The notes: generated by a model from the sequence alone, not told the origin. Counted from the first letter of the stretch, positions 8,625 to 16,996 are shown. The stretch is 32,398 nt of DNA from Pseudomonadota bacterium (GCA_018821715.1 JAHJLN010000163.1:1-32398); one strand, 5' to 3'. Made by a program: numbers and translations.

Positions 8625-8751
8625 CAAGTCACTGCACTGGAAAAAAAAAGGGGTCAGGGGTTTGGGTTACTTTTAGGTACGCACCATGTTTATCTCTAAT
8701 TCTATACATTTTGCTACGCACCCTTTTTTCCAGTGAGCTCAAACGTTTTAC
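8619..8751 (+). repeat. Long attC site (133 bp) after the methyltransferase cassette
   Basis: The left box GGCTAAC (8619-8625) contains the gene's stop codon. CACTGGAAAAAA near 8635 pairs perfectly with TTTTTTCCAGTG (8725-8736), extended by GGGT/ACCC. The right end is TGAGCTCAAAC-GTTTTAC (8734-8751). The long variable terminal sequence distinguishes it from the compact sites elsewhere, and its 3' part matches the element at 2037-2139. Confidence 0.75.
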
Positions 8752-8780
8752 CGCCAATATAGTGTTGAGAGAATTATAAA

Positions 8781-9077
8781 ATGAAACCTGGATCAAGAGA
8801 TATAAAATTGCCGGTTCTGATTTCTGGAGAAGAACTGTCGGAATTGCAACGCCACTCGTTGCATATGGCAGAAGCTTTTGGGTTGGATAGACGAATTGAA
8901 AATTACAAAGGGAAAAGACCAATTGGACTATACAGTTGGGATTTTGACTGCCTTCTATCTGTTATCGAATATGTGATAGACAACCCAAAGGAATACCCAG
9001 ATAAAAATGATTCAGGGTACATAGCTTTAAAAAAGCTGTATGAGCGCCTTAAGGTTGAATATCGAAAATTTAAGTAA
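8781..9077 (+). CDS. Hypothetical 98-residue cassette protein
   Basis: No family is recognised. The protein is soluble and mixed alpha/beta by composition, with a GLYSWDFDCLLSVIEYVIDN segment (about residues 49-68) and a basic C-terminal helix (YERLKVEYRKFK). GAGAG lies about nine bases before the ATG. The gene starts about 30 bases after the right box of the attC at 8619-8751. Downstream, an attC-like right box with its shoulder (AACTTAGC-GTTATAT, right box at 9142-9148) is seen without a convincing left half, so its own attC appears eroded. Single orphan genes of this size are usual integron cargo. Confidence 0.7.
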   Translation: MKPGSRDIKLPVLISGEELSELQRHSLHMAEAFGLDRRIENYKGKRPIGLYSWDFDCLLSVIEYVIDNPKEYPDKNDSGYIALKKLYERLKVEYRKFK

Positions 9078-9179
9078 GAGGGAAAAGCCGGTATCAATCG
9101 TCATAAGATCCCTATGTAGATGCGCCTTCGGCAAACTTAGCGTTATATTTGACATGAAAAGGATTTTTAAGGAACAAAT

Positions 9180-10322
9180 ATGAGTGAATACCAGTATTAT
9201 GAATTTCAGGCCATAGACAAACCTTTATCTGAAAAAGATCGAGAAGTGCTTCGGGATATATCCTCCAGGGCGCAGATCACCTCCACAAGCTTTGTCAATG
9301 AATACAACTATGGCAACTTCAAAGGTGACCCATTGAAGCTGGTGGAAAAATATTTTGATGCCTTTTTATATGTCACCAATTGGGGAACTCATCAGCTTAT
9401 GCTGAGGGTTCCGCGAAAATTAATAGATTTGGATCTTGCAAGTCAATATTGCATCGGAGACAGTTGGACTATCTATGAAAAGGGAGATTACCTCATCTTT
9501 GACTTTACATCTGAAACCGAAGATTATGATTGGGAAGAAGGTGAAGGCTATCTGTCGCCATTGATTTCATTACGTTCCGATCTTATCCGGGGGGATTATC
9601 GATGTTTGTATCTTGCCTGGCTCTTTTGCGCGCAAATGGATGAGATCGAAGACGATGAAGAAGAACCGCCTGTTCCTGCAAATCTTGGAAATTTAAATGC
9701 TTCCCTTGAAAGTTTCGCAGATTTTATGCGGCTCGATAAGGATCTTATCCAGGTAGCCGCTGAAAACAGTATTGCAGAACAAAAATCGGTTCAAAACGAT
9801 CAAAAGCTAAAAAACTGGATAGGTGAACTGTCCAATAGTGAAAAGGATGCAATTATTTTTCGACTAATCAATGACAACGATCCTCATATAGGGAACGAAC
9901 TGTTGCAGCGGTTTCGAAAAACACTATCAATAAAAGGTACCAAAAATAACGAAAAGGCATCACGCACTGTAATGAAACTGCTTCAAAAAGCGGAGGCATA
10001 TACTATAGAAAAGGATCGGCTGATCGCTGGACATAAAGCAAAGGAAAAAGCACGCAAAGAAAAGGAAGCGGCCATCGCAAGGGAAAAATATTTGAACGGA
10101 TTAGCCGGAAGGGAAAATGAAATCTGGAAGAAAGTGGATGCCCTTATTTTGACGAAAAAACCCAAGGAATATGATGAAGCGGTAAGACTTCTGATTGATT
10201 TGAAGGATCTTGCCAAAAAGAATAATACAACCAGTTTGTTCAAATCGAAGTTGATGGCCATTCGGGAAAACCATAGCCGAAAATCAAGCTTTATAAATCG
10301 TATTGATTCAGATAGTCTATAG
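9180..10322 (+). CDS. Hypothetical 380-residue protein with charged helical C-terminal half
   Basis: The N-terminal half (about residues 1-150) is a compact domain rich in aromatics (EYQYYEFQAIDKPLSEKDRE, then FDAFLYVTNWGTHQLMLRVP, DSWTIYEKGDYLIFDF). I have an impression of similar uncharacterised bacterial proteins but can name no function. A linker rich in Glu and Asp (residues about 155-165, EIEDDEEEPPVP) leads to a helical C-terminal half with a Lys/Glu/Ala-rich predicted coiled coil (about residues 270-310). AAGGAA sits nine bases before the ATG. No signal peptide or membrane segment is present, so it is likely cytoplasmic. It follows the eroded attC right box at 9142. Confidence 0.75.
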   Translation: MSEYQYYEFQAIDKPLSEKDREVLRDISSRAQITSTSFVNEYNYGNFKGDPLKLVEKYFDAFLYVTNWGTHQLMLRVPRKLIDLDLASQYCIGDSWTIYEKGDYLIFDFTSETEDYDWEEGEGYLSPLISLRSDLIRGDYRCLYLAWLFCAQMDEIEDDEEEPPVPANLGNLNASLESFADFMRLDKDLIQVAAENSIAEQKSVQNDQKLKNWIGELSNSEKDAIIFRLINDNDPHIGNELLQRFRKTLSIKGTKNNEKASRTVMKLLQKAEAYTIEKDRLIAGHKAKEKARKEKEAAIAREKYLNGLAGRENEIWKKVDALILTKKPKEYDEAVRLLIDLKDLAKKNNTTSLFKSKLMAIRENHSRKSSFINRIDSDSL

Positions 10323-10729
10323 GATGACGAAGGGATATAGATGAGACAAGTTAGGGTCGGTTAGCTATTCAGTGGACAGATAGATGGCAGCTATGGTCGC
10401 ACAATTTTGTAAGCCACTGTTAATAAGAGAAATTTTTTCAAACCCCTGAAAAATAGCTCTTAGCGGCCCCATTTTGACCCCGAAATGGAGCTTTTAAGAC
10501 AATATGACCAAATAACTCTGTGTTGTAATTTTTAAACAAGCCAAATGAAGACGGATAAACCACTTATTTGAAATTTATATTAGAAATACAGGCTCTTGTA
10601 AAACAGTCATAGAAAGATTAAGGTTAAGGCCGTAAAACATTTGCTCGGGAAAACAAGGGTTGCCGCATATCCTAAATATTAAGTGTTATTTAATGAAGTT
10701 ATTATTAAAAATTGAGTAGAGGGTAAAAA
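10323..10729. other. Intergenic region of about 400 bases without a gene
   Basis: No supportable reading frame is seen on either strand. It contains an attC-like hairpin at about 10531-10570: TTTAAAC, then CAAAT, extrahelical G, AAG ... CTT, ATTTG. This resembles the hairpin at 12091-12138, but no right box of the GTT type follows it. The rest is AT-rich with no clear terminator. Confidence 0.4.
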
Positions 10730-11095
10730 GTGGGGCATTATTGTAGAATATGTGGATGTCATAAACCAAATGAAAAATTTTCGGGCAAAGGACATAAAAA
10801 CCACATTTGTAAAGCCTGTGCTAAATTACCAAAGGAAGAGATCCAAGCAGAAGAAAACATGAATGAAATTTTTAATTTTTTGCAACAATCAAATATTTCA
10901 AAAGGAAATATTACAAGACTGCATACTTTGGCAAAATCATCAAATGAAGAAGTGGCTACACATGCACAAATTGTTTTGGAGATTGCTAAAATAAAGCCTC
11001 ACAAAAAGAGACGATTAAAGTTTTTGGCCAGGAAAAACAGGGAATTATTGAATAAACTTGATGAGACAGGTCTAATAATGGCTCATCATTATTAA
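10730..11095 (+). CDS. Small zinc-ribbon-like protein
   Basis: This 121-residue basic protein starts at GTG with GAGGG about 8-10 bases upstream. The N-terminus HYCRICGCHKPNEKFSGKGH then KNHICKACAKLP gives a CxxC...CxxC arrangement (Cys at about residues 5, 8, 10, 30 and 33) typical of a zinc ribbon or HNH-like knuckle. The rest is helical and ends in a Lys/Arg-rich segment (IKPHKKRRLKFLARKNRELL). Nucleic-acid binding is a reasonable inference but not shown. No HNH catalytic histidine pair is evident. A consensus attC right box GTTAGAC (11155-11161) follows, 22 bases before the next gene. Confidence 0.65.
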   Translation: MGHYCRICGCHKPNEKFSGKGHKNHICKACAKLPKEEIQAEENMNEIFNFLQQSNISKGNITRLHTLAKSSNEEVATHAQIVLEIAKIKPHKKRRLKFLARKNRELLNKLDETGLIMAHHY

Positions 11096-11182
11096 TAAAA
11101 CCACATAGGAAAGCCTTACAAATCCTTTTTTTGAGGGGACTGCGGAGTTTGAGGGTTAGACTAATCAAATAGGAGCACAATA

Positions 11183-11527
11183 ATGTCATTAAAAATCATC
11201 GGGTATAGTGGGTTCGATTCTTATGAAGATTGCTATGAGTATTTTGAAAACTCATGCTATATCGCTGACACCCCCAAATCGGCTGAAAATTTGATGAAAA
11301 ACAGTTTTTCCCGTGTTGCTAGTTATCAAATTGCTCCCGTTACAATTGAACAAATCATGGATGACTTTGGGTGTTCTTGTGGTGACTATGCAATGGAAAA
11401 AGAAGCTTTCGACAAATTCACAGCGGTAGCTGAAAAAAACAATATTCGTTTTATAGCAAAGAAAGAAGATACTGATATCCCACTGATTATCGTTAAAGTG
11501 GAAGGGGTTAATCTCTCAGATGATTAA
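11183..11527 (+). CDS. Hypothetical 114-residue cassette protein
   Basis: This acidic soluble protein belongs to no family I recognise. It contains a Tyr/Cys-rich N-terminal part (GFDSYEDCYEYFENSCYIAD, about residues 10-29) and a second cysteine pair DFGCSCGDYAMEKEAFDKF near residue 75, with a beta-rich C-terminus (IRFIAKKEDTDIPLIIVKVE). AGGAG is nine bases before the ATG. It lies between an attC right box (11155-11161) and an attC (11554-11639), so it is a single-gene cassette. Confidence 0.7.
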   Translation: MSLKIIGYSGFDSYEDCYEYFENSCYIADTPKSAENLMKNSFSRVASYQIAPVTIEQIMDDFGCSCGDYAMEKEAFDKFTAVAEKNNIRFIAKKEDTDIPLIIVKVEGVNLSDD

Positions 11528-11553
11528 AGGCATGGAATCAAACGAAAAAAAAT

Positions 11554-11639
11554 GTCGAACCAATAAATACACTTGACTGCAAGAACGCATGCGGCCCTAA
11601 GGGGTGAAATCCCTGGGCGGCAAGTGATTAGGGTTAGCA
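11554..11639 (+). repeat. attC site (86 bp)
   Basis: The left box is GTCGAAC (11554-11560). The arms are CACTTG, extrahelical A, CTGC, pairing with GCGG and CAAGTG. The loop region carries an inner CCCTAAGGGG...CCCTGGG palindrome. The right box is GTTAGCA (11633-11639). One mismatch to consensus is present in each box. The next gene starts 22 bases after. Confidence 0.65.
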
Positions 11640-11661
11640 CATCAAAAGCGATAGGAAATAA

Positions 11662-11991
11662 ATGAAAGGTATTTCAATAAACGGAAAAAAATTACATGAA
11701 CTAATGATGCCTTTGGTTCCATATAAAAACAGCAATTCAGTAGCTTCACTGCGATACCCTAAAAATAGAATTTCTTTTGAACAGTCTGAGAGGGGTGTGT
11801 TGCGATTAATAATACCTTCCAATTTAGCACTTGAAATGTATCGAATTGGTATTCTACCTCAGGATACCAGTCATATTTTCCCTGTGAGCATAAGTGGTAA
11901 ATCGATCGGAAATTACAAATTTGCTAATTTTTTATATCCAAATAGCAGTGGGCATGATGCCATTGTGTTTATCATACTTCAAAAACAGTGA
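11662..11991 (+). CDS. Hypothetical 109-residue cassette protein
   Basis: No family is recognised. The protein is mildly basic, soluble and beta-rich in its second half (FPVSISGKSIGNYKFANFLY). AGGAAA precedes the ATG by five bases. It follows the attC at 11554-11639 directly. The downstream 100 bases hold a promoter-like repeat (12030-12073) and an attC-like hairpin, so the gene probably occupies its own cassette. Confidence 0.65.
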   Translation: MKGISINGKKLHELMMPLVPYKNSNSVASLRYPKNRISFEQSERGVLRLIIPSNLALEMYRIGILPQDTSHIFPVSISGKSIGNYKFANFLYPNSSGHDAIVFIILQKQ

Positions 11992-12029
11992 TTTTGCTAA
12001 TCTGACACTTGTCCCTCACATTAATCCGA

Positions 12030-12073
12030 CTTGCCTGAAATTATTGATAATTTCGATAGTGCTTGATTATAAT
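12030..12073 (+). promoter_or_regulatory. Promoter-like repeat with palindromic core upstream of the GNAT gene
   Basis: TTGATA (12044-12049), an 18-base spacer and TATAAT (12068-12073) make a strong candidate sigma-70 promoter. The -35 box sits in a perfect palindrome GAAATTAT-TG-ATAATTTC. The first 36 bases match 23108-23143 at 30 of 36 positions by my count. Confidence 0.5.
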
Positions 12074-12090
12074 TTGACAAAAATTGGCAA

Positions 12091-12138
12091 CTTTAAAACA
12101 AAGTAAATGAAGCAGGCAAGCTGCTTATTTACTTATGG
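12091..12138 (+). repeat. attC-like hairpin upstream of the GNAT gene
   Basis: AAGTAAAT, extrahelical G (12109), AAGCAG, loop GCAAG, CTGCTTATTTACTT (12121-12134) form a 14-bp stem with one bulged base, the attC signature. The boxes (TTTAAAAC on the left, CTTATGG on the right) are degenerate. It could instead be an ordinary hairpin, but no U-run follows, so a terminator is unlikely. Confidence 0.45.
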
Positions 12139-12151
12139 CTCAAAATAAAAA

Positions 12152-12562
12152 ATGCATATGATACGTCAAGCTTCACTAAATGATGTTGAAATAATCTCTG
12201 AACTAATCCAATCTCAAGAGGGAATGTGGCAATCTTCTTGGTCAGATAATGTATTAGAAAGAGCAATAAAATCATCTGATGGTCTTTCATATGTATGGGA
12301 TGAAGGTAGTATTTTAGGATTCATTTGTGGGCATGATGTTGGATTCCGTGGCTACATAAGTGACTTAATTATATCCAAGAAATCAAGAAGGCAGGGTATT
12401 GCAGGTAAACTAGTGAAAAAGGTAGAAGAAGAGTTAAAATTAAGAGGTTGTCATTTAGTGATTGCGGATGTCTGGCATGAGGCAGAAGAATTCTATCGGT
12501 CATTAAGTTGGAGGCCTGTTTCAAGCTCAGTAACACTATTAAAAAAAGACTTAAAACCATAA
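12152..12562 (+). CDS. GNAT-family N-acetyltransferase
   Basis: This protein of about 135 residues has the GNAT fold. An N-terminal strand and helix (MIRQASLNDVEIISELIQSQ) precede the central strand YISDLIISKKSRRQGIAGKL, which contains the acetyl-CoA pyrophosphate loop (R-R-Q-G-I-A, about residues 78-83). Later come HLVIADVWHEAEEFYRSLSW and a C-terminal strand. It should transfer acetyl from acetyl-CoA to an unknown amine substrate. The second ATG (12158) gives the more typical MIRQA start. GNAT genes are common integron cargo. Confidence 0.85.
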   Translation: MHMIRQASLNDVEIISELIQSQEGMWQSSWSDNVLERAIKSSDGLSYVWDEGSILGFICGHDVGFRGYISDLIISKKSRRQGIAGKLVKKVEEELKLRGCHLVIADVWHEAEEFYRSLSWRPVSSSVTLLKKDLKP

Positions 12563-12659
12563 ACGGCTACACAAGTAAACTTTAAAAACTATAAACTTTA
12601 ATGAATAATTATATTCAGCAATTTTATATTTTCACCTGCATATGATATAGAAATAATTT

Positions 12660-13700
12660 ATGACAACATTCAATCCAAAATTCACCATAACTAATCGGAT
12701 GACTTCTGCCATCACTCAGATTGAGCGGGCACGGGGTTTTCTGGAAGCTGCAAGATTATCCGATGACTGGGTAAGGGATATGGGAAATCAAGCCCTTATT
12801 AAAGAGGCCCATCATACCACCCATATCGAAGGGACGCGGTTGACCCTGGATCAGGCTGAACGCTTATGGAAAGGTGAAGCCGTACCTGAGGCCGATCCGG
12901 ATGATACCAGAGAACTATTGAATTACAGGTCCGCCTTTGAATTTGTATCCGAATGTTTGGATAGCGGAGATCCCATTACCCAAGGAATGATTCGCGAAAT
13001 TCATCGAAAACTGGTAGAAGGTGTTCGTGGGGGGAAAGCTGACCCCGGTGCTTACCGACGGATACAAAATTATGTAGCAAATTCTAAAACAGGAGCGGTG
13101 ATTTATACCCCTCCATCTGCGGTTGAAATACCCATCATGATGTCTGAAATGGTAAAATGGCTTAATTCGGATCTTGAGATTCACCCGGTTTTAATTAGTG
13201 GGATTGCCCAATTTCAACTGGTTCATATTCATCCGTTCCTTGACGGAAACGGGCGAACTTCAAGGTTATTGTCAACCCTCTGCCTTTACAAAGCCGGATA
13301 TGATTTCAAACGTCTGTTCACCATTAGTGAATATTATGATCGTGATAGACCGACTTTTTATAAAAAAATCCAAAGCGTTCGTGAAAACGGCATGGATATG
13401 ACCGGATGGCTGGATTATTTTATCACCGGCTTAGAAACCCAGATGATTGAGGTCAAAGAACGCGGTGAACAGGTAATTCGACGGGATGTTTTAACACAGA
13501 AACACAACCTAAATGAAAGACAGACAAAAGCAATTGAATTCCTCCTACAGTATGACAGACTGACTATCCAGAATTACGAAACGCTGTGCCCAAATATCAA
13601 CCGACGTAGCTTACAGCGTGACCTTAAAATCATGATTGACAAAGAATTGCTAGTTACTGAGGGCGCAACAAATCAGTTGGGCTACCTTTTAAAGATTTAA
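12660..13700 (+). CDS. Fic-family protein with N-terminal inhibitory motif and C-terminal winged-helix-like domain
   Basis: Fic proteins transfer AMP or another nucleotide to target proteins. The catalytic motif [12 protein letters not shown] is complete, with His at about residue 191. The N-terminal inhibitory helix motif TTHIEG (residues 53-58, Glu57) fits the class II (T/S)xxxE(G/N) signature, so activity should be auto-inhibited in cis. The C-terminal part ([20 protein letters not shown] then [18 protein letters not shown]) looks like a winged helix, suggesting DNA binding. The protein is 346 residues, normal for the family. The ATG lacks a clear ribosome site and lies close behind an AT-rich TATGAT box. 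A 23-bp tandem repeat follows the stop. Confidence 0.9.
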   Translation: MTTFNPKFTITNRMTSAITQIERARGFLEAARLSDDWVRDMGNQALIKEAHHTTHIEGTRLTLDQAERLWKGEAVPEADPDDTRELLNYRSAFEFVSECLDSGDPITQGMIREIHRKLVEGVRGGKADPGAYRRIQNYVANSKTGAVIYTPPSAVEIPIMMSEMVKWLNSDLEIHPVLISGIAQFQLVHIHPFLDGNGRTSRLLSTLCLYKAGYDFKRLFTISEYYDRDRPTFYKKIQSVRENGMDMTGWLDYFITGLETQMIEVKERGEQVIRRDVLTQKHNLNERQTKAIEFLLQYDRLTIQNYETLCPNINRRSLQRDLKIMIDKELLVTEGATNQLGYLLKI

Positions 13701-13701
13701 A

Positions 13702-13760
13702 CTTGCGACATCTTATGACATAAACTTGTGACAAACTCATGACAGGGCTTGCGACATCAG
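13702..13760 (+). repeat. Tandem 23-bp repeat (about 2.5 copies) after the fic gene
   Basis: Units at 13702-13724, 13725-13747 and 13748-13760 (partial) follow the pattern CTTG(C/T)GACA, three to four bases, TATGACA or TCATGACA. GACA recurs five times, alternating between two contexts. It may be a protein-binding array or a decayed repetitive coding end of the fic gene. Confidence 0.65.
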
Positions 13761-13858
13761 CAAAACCGGTTTAGATGTTTGAACATATCATCGGGTACCA
13801 TAGAATGAGTACAATCATATTTATATCAGCCTTGATGGAATTCCAGAGAGAATACTTA

Positions 13859-13908
13859 TTCTAACACAAACATGCTGACGGACGAGCCGCAGATGTTTGT
13901 GGTTCAAT
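13859..13908 (+). repeat. attC site, well conserved
   Basis: The left box is TTCTAAC (13859-13865). The arms are CACAAACAT, extrahelical G, CTG, CGG, a small loop, CCG, CAG, ATGTTTGTG. The right box is GTTCAAT (13902-13908). The following gene starts 17 bases later. The core CATGCTG...GCCGCAGATG is shared with the site at 21445. Confidence 0.85.
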
Positions 13909-13924
13909 AGCAAAGTGAGATTAT

Positions 13925-14410
13925 ATGAAAAAATGTTCCATAAATGAAACTGAGCCCAAACAAGATTCATTAGTATATAATGCTTTTAAGAAAATTGATT
14001 ATAGAGATGCATTTTTGATTTCTTTTAAAAAAAATACATTCAAAAGTATAAATGATTTTGCAAAAAAATATTTTATTTCTCAACCGGCATGGTTGAGAGT
14101 AATCAGTATGAATACAATTTCAAAACAAAAAATAGAAGATAGTTTAAAGAAATCAAATTTAGAAATTGATTCAAATATTGGTTCATGGAAAATTTTCAAT
14201 AAAAATGATAATGAAATAGTATTTGGTGAATCTATGGGATTTATGGATTATAGATTTTCAATGAGATTAGATAAAAATTGTACTGATGATATTGAAGTTT
14301 CAACAGTTGTAACTTTAAATGGCTCAATGGGGAAATATTATTTCTCAGTAGTCAAATTAATGCATAAAAAATTTGTTAAAATATCACTCAATAATTTAAT
14401 AAAAACATAA
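13925..14410 (+). CDS. Hypothetical 161-residue lysine-rich cassette protein
   Basis: No family is recognised. The gene is markedly more AT-rich than its neighbours, suggesting separate origin. The protein is rich in Lys, Asn and Ile. It has a possible effector-domain-like core (AWLRVISMNTISKQKIEDSL, then GSWKIFNKNDNEIVFGESMG and FMDYRFSMRLD) and ends in a beta-rich part. The SWKIFNKNDNEIVFGE and VVTLNGSMGKYYF segments suggest an uncharacterised DUF2867-like fold, but I do not rely on that. The start is 17 bases after an attC right box. The TAA stop lies in ACATAAC (14405-14411), an attC left-box-like 7-mer whose right partner I could not find. Confidence 0.65.
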   Translation: MKKCSINETEPKQDSLVYNAFKKIDYRDAFLISFKKNTFKSINDFAKKYFISQPAWLRVISMNTISKQKIEDSLKKSNLEIDSNIGSWKIFNKNDNEIVFGESMGFMDYRFSMRLDKNCTDDIEVSTVVTLNGSMGKYYFSVVKLMHKKFVKISLNNLIKT

Positions 14411-14506
14411 CGCCACTTAGAAAAAGATAATGGATTTATTACAAATAGATAAATACTACCCAAAGATTCCCCTTTTAAAACAATTTATTAAATAAGATGC
14501 CCTTTT

Positions 14507-15435
14507 ATGGAAGAAGAGGAAAACTCAAAGAAAAAATACGTCATTAGTCTGATGATTCTTTTTATTCTCATCCCCGGGTTTTATCTGACCTGGTTCACAT
14601 GGCACCTGACAGCAGAAAAACTGTCTGAAAATGCCCTAGAGCAGGCCCGGCTGGTGGCAGAATCAATCAATGCCAAACGATTGGCCCGGCTGAAAGGAAG
14701 CTCTGAGGATCTGGGAACTCAAGATTACGAGCGGATCAAGCAACAGCTCTTCCAGATCCGGAAAGCCCACAGTACTTGCCGCTTTATTTATCTCATGGGG
14801 CAAAAAAAGGATGGGACTATATTTTTCTTCCTTGATTCCCAGCCTGAAACATCAACTGATTATGCACCACCGGGACTGATTTATGACGAAGTGTCGGATG
14901 AATACCTGCTTACCTTTAAAACCGGCCATCAGCAGACAGTAGGCCCAGTCACGGACCGGTGGGGGACCTTGGTCACCAGCCTGGTTCCCTTGTACTATCC
15001 CGGAACCCGGAAAATGATAGCTATTTTAGGAATGGACACCGAAGCAGATGACTGGACCCGGGAAATTATTTCCCAATGCATGCTGCCTCTGGGTCTTACC
15101 GGTTTCATCGTCCTGCTCATGCTTTTTATCTTCATGCTTCATCAAAGCCGGGCTCGGATCAGGGCCCGTACCAGCAGAAGACCAAGCTGGCAGCAGAGCT
15201 TGAAGAAGCTCTGACCCAAATCAAAAAGCTCCAGGGACTTTTACCAATCTGTGCTAAATGTATGAAAATCCGGGATGATAAGGGATATTGGAACCAGATA
15301 GACATCTATCTCAGCCAGCGTTCGGATATTCAGTTTAGCCACGGCCTCTGTCCGAACTGCCAGGATGCACTCTATGGCAACCAACCCTGGTACAAAAAGC
15401 GAAAGTCCCCCAAAAAAACCAAAAATGAGGAGTAA
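14507..15435 (+). pseudogene. Two-TM sensor-type membrane protein with C-terminal Cys-pair motif, frameshifted
   Basis: Frame 1 (14507-15214) encodes TM1 (about residues 11-31), an extracytoplasmic cache-like segment (ESINAKRLARLKGSSEDLGT, then RFIYLMGQKKDGTIFFFLDS) and TM2 (about residues 191-212). It then loses sense. The second frame (ending 15435) supplies the continuation: a coiled coil QQKTKLAAELEEALTQIKKL, then LLPICAKCMKIRDDKGYWNQ and HGLCPNCQDALYG. These cysteine motifs are commonly attached to signalling proteins in delta-proteobacteria. A one-base deletion near 15158-15175 explains the break; repaired length is about 308 residues. No kinase or cyclase output domain is present. No ribosome site precedes the ATG. 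Confidence 0.7.
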
Positions 15436-15481
15436 AGGGGTTGTGAGATAAAAGGGGCACCCATTAAAGGGCAAGAATTAA

Positions 15482-15748
15482 AGAATTAAAAATTGCTCCG
15501 GACGAGAAATTACAGTCGATTTCTCTATTAAAGGTGATATTGAGAATGTAGATAGCGACGTCTGTGAAGCTCTTGACTTACCGCTTGGGGATGCAATCAA
15601 GCGTCCAGTAAAATCACAAATTCTCGGGGATTCGCCAGGAATCATTGCAACTCGTCAATTAGCCGATTGGCTTGAGTCTGTAAATGTTGGGACGAAGGTA
15701 GTTGTTAGACTCAAACTGGTATCTGGCAATTACATTGAAGTTGATTAG
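15482..15748 (+). pseudogene. 88-codon open frame lacking an ATG; likely 5'-truncated gene
   Basis: The frame is open from 15482 to the TAG at 15746. It has protein-like composition (DSDVCEALDLPLGDAIKRPV, then SPGIIATRQLADWLESVNVG and VVVRLKLVSGNYIEVD) but no ATG, GTG or TTG start with a ribosome site. An ATT at 15485 is the only early candidate. I recognise no family. It lies about 90 bases upstream of an attC site, as expected for a cassette gene whose 5' end has been lost or mutated. Confidence 0.4.
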
Positions 15749-15835
15749 ACAGAAGATGGTTCGATCAATTAAAAGCATCTCGTGCGAGGGTATCAGGTAA
15801 CTGAAGTTATAGGTGATGCCACGAACCCAAACGAT

Positions 15836-15880
15836 GCCCAACGAAAATGAACGGGGTGATACCGGTATTTTTCGTCGCGG
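15836..15880 (+). repeat. attC site with perfect left box, eroded right box
   Basis: The left box GCCCAAC (15836-15842) matches RYYYAAC exactly. CGAAAAT, extrahelical G and the following arm pair with CCGGT ATTTTTCG. The right box GTCGCGG (15874-15880) has C in place of the second T. The spacing and loop match the sites at 17016 and 17936. Confidence 0.65.
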
Positions 15881-15979
15881 CACAAAACCAATTTATATTT
15901 TTATGTGGTAGGTTTCCGTCTTTTTATGTTATTCGATTACAATATTTAGAATAGTGACTTCTGATTAGGAAAAATAGCA

Positions 15980-16996
15980 ATGGCTGAAAAGAAACAAATT
16001 GAAATTTATCAATCTGACGATGGGCAAACTCAAATTGAAATTCGCCTTGAAAAAGACACCCTATGGCTATCACAGGCTCAGATGGCCGAGTTGTTTGATA
16101 AGGATTCTGATACAATCGGTTTGCATTTAAGAAATATTTATAAATCGGGTGAGTTAGAAAGATTGGCAACTACCGAGGATTCCTCGGTAGTTCGACAGGA
16201 AGGCAACCGTCAGGTCCAACGAAAAATTAAATTTTATAACCTGGACGCTATTATTTCAGTCGGTTATAGGGTTAATTCAAAGAAAGGGACCCGATTTAGA
16301 ATGTGGGCTACCCAGCGCCTGAAAGAATACCTGGTTACGGGTTATAGTATAAATCAACAGCGGTTTAAACAAAATGCAATTGAACTTCAGCAGGCAATGG
16401 CATTAATTAGAAAATCAGCACAATCTCCAGCTATGGCAACAGATATGGGACGGGGATTGGTGGATATTCTCAGTCGATATACTCAGACTTTTCTGTGGTT
16501 GCAACAGTATGATGAGGGGTTGCTTAAAGAACCGGAAGGACAATTCGGTGGTAAATTGACAACACCGGAAGACGCCATGGACTCCCTCATTGAGCTTAAA
16601 GAACAATTAAAAGCAAAGGGGGAGGCGTCTGATTTGTTTGCTAATCCATCCCGTGCCGATAGTCTTGCAGGCATATTCGGTAACCTTGATCAAAGTGTGT
16701 TTGGAGAACCAGCATATCCCACGATTGAAAGCAAAGCTGCACATTTGCTTTATTTTGTGGTAAAAAATCATCCTTTCACTGACGGAAATAAACGAAGTGG
16801 TGCATTTTTGTTTGTAGATTTCTTACACCGAAATGGCTGCCTGTTGTCTGAGAATGGGATACCAGTAATTAATGATACAGGCCTGGCAGCTCTGACACTC
16901 TTGGTTGCAGAATCAGACCCGAAACAAAAAGATACTCTGATCAAATTGATAATGAACTTGTTGTGCAAAAAAAGAATTAAAACTCCTAAGAACTGA
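15980..16996 (+). CDS. RhuM-Fic/Doc fusion protein
   Basis: This 338-residue protein has two domains. Residues about 1-125 are RhuM-like, with a helix-turn-helix-like start (LWLSQAQMAELFDKDSDTIG) and the block YRVNSKKGTRFRMWATQRLK. Residues about 175-330 are Fic/Doc, with the motif HPFTDGNKRSGA (His at about residue 264). The Asn-Lys-Arg form is Doc-like; Doc phosphorylates EF-Tu, while most Fic enzymes AMPylate. The N-terminal domain may bind DNA or a partner. AGGA precedes the ATG. No classical inhibitory motif was seen and no partner antitoxin gene is next to it. The cassette is bounded by attC sites at 15836-15880 and 17016-17065. Confidence 0.9.
   Translation: MAEKKQIEIYQSDDGQTQIEIRLEKDTLWLSQAQMAELFDKDSDTIGLHLRNIYKSGELERLATTEDSSVVRQEGNRQVQRKIKFYNLDAIISVGYRVNSKKGTRFRMWATQRLKEYLVTGYSINQQRFKQNAIELQQAMALIRKSAQSPAMATDMGRGLVDILSRYTQTFLWLQQYDEGLLKEPEGQFGGKLTTPEDAMDSLIELKEQLKAKGEASDLFANPSRADSLAGIFGNLDQSVFGEPAYPTIESKAAHLLYFVVKNHPFTDGNKRSGAFLFVDFLHRNGCLLSENGIPVINDTGLAALTLLVAESDPKQKDTLIKLIMNLLCKKRIKTPKN

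Noticed and set aside
12101..12134. Hairpin as a rho-independent terminator
   Set aside because: The stem is AT-rich, has a single bulged G as in attC sites and is not followed by a U-run.
13702..13760. CRISPR array
   Set aside because: Repeats are contiguous 23-mers without unique spacers and there are no cas genes.
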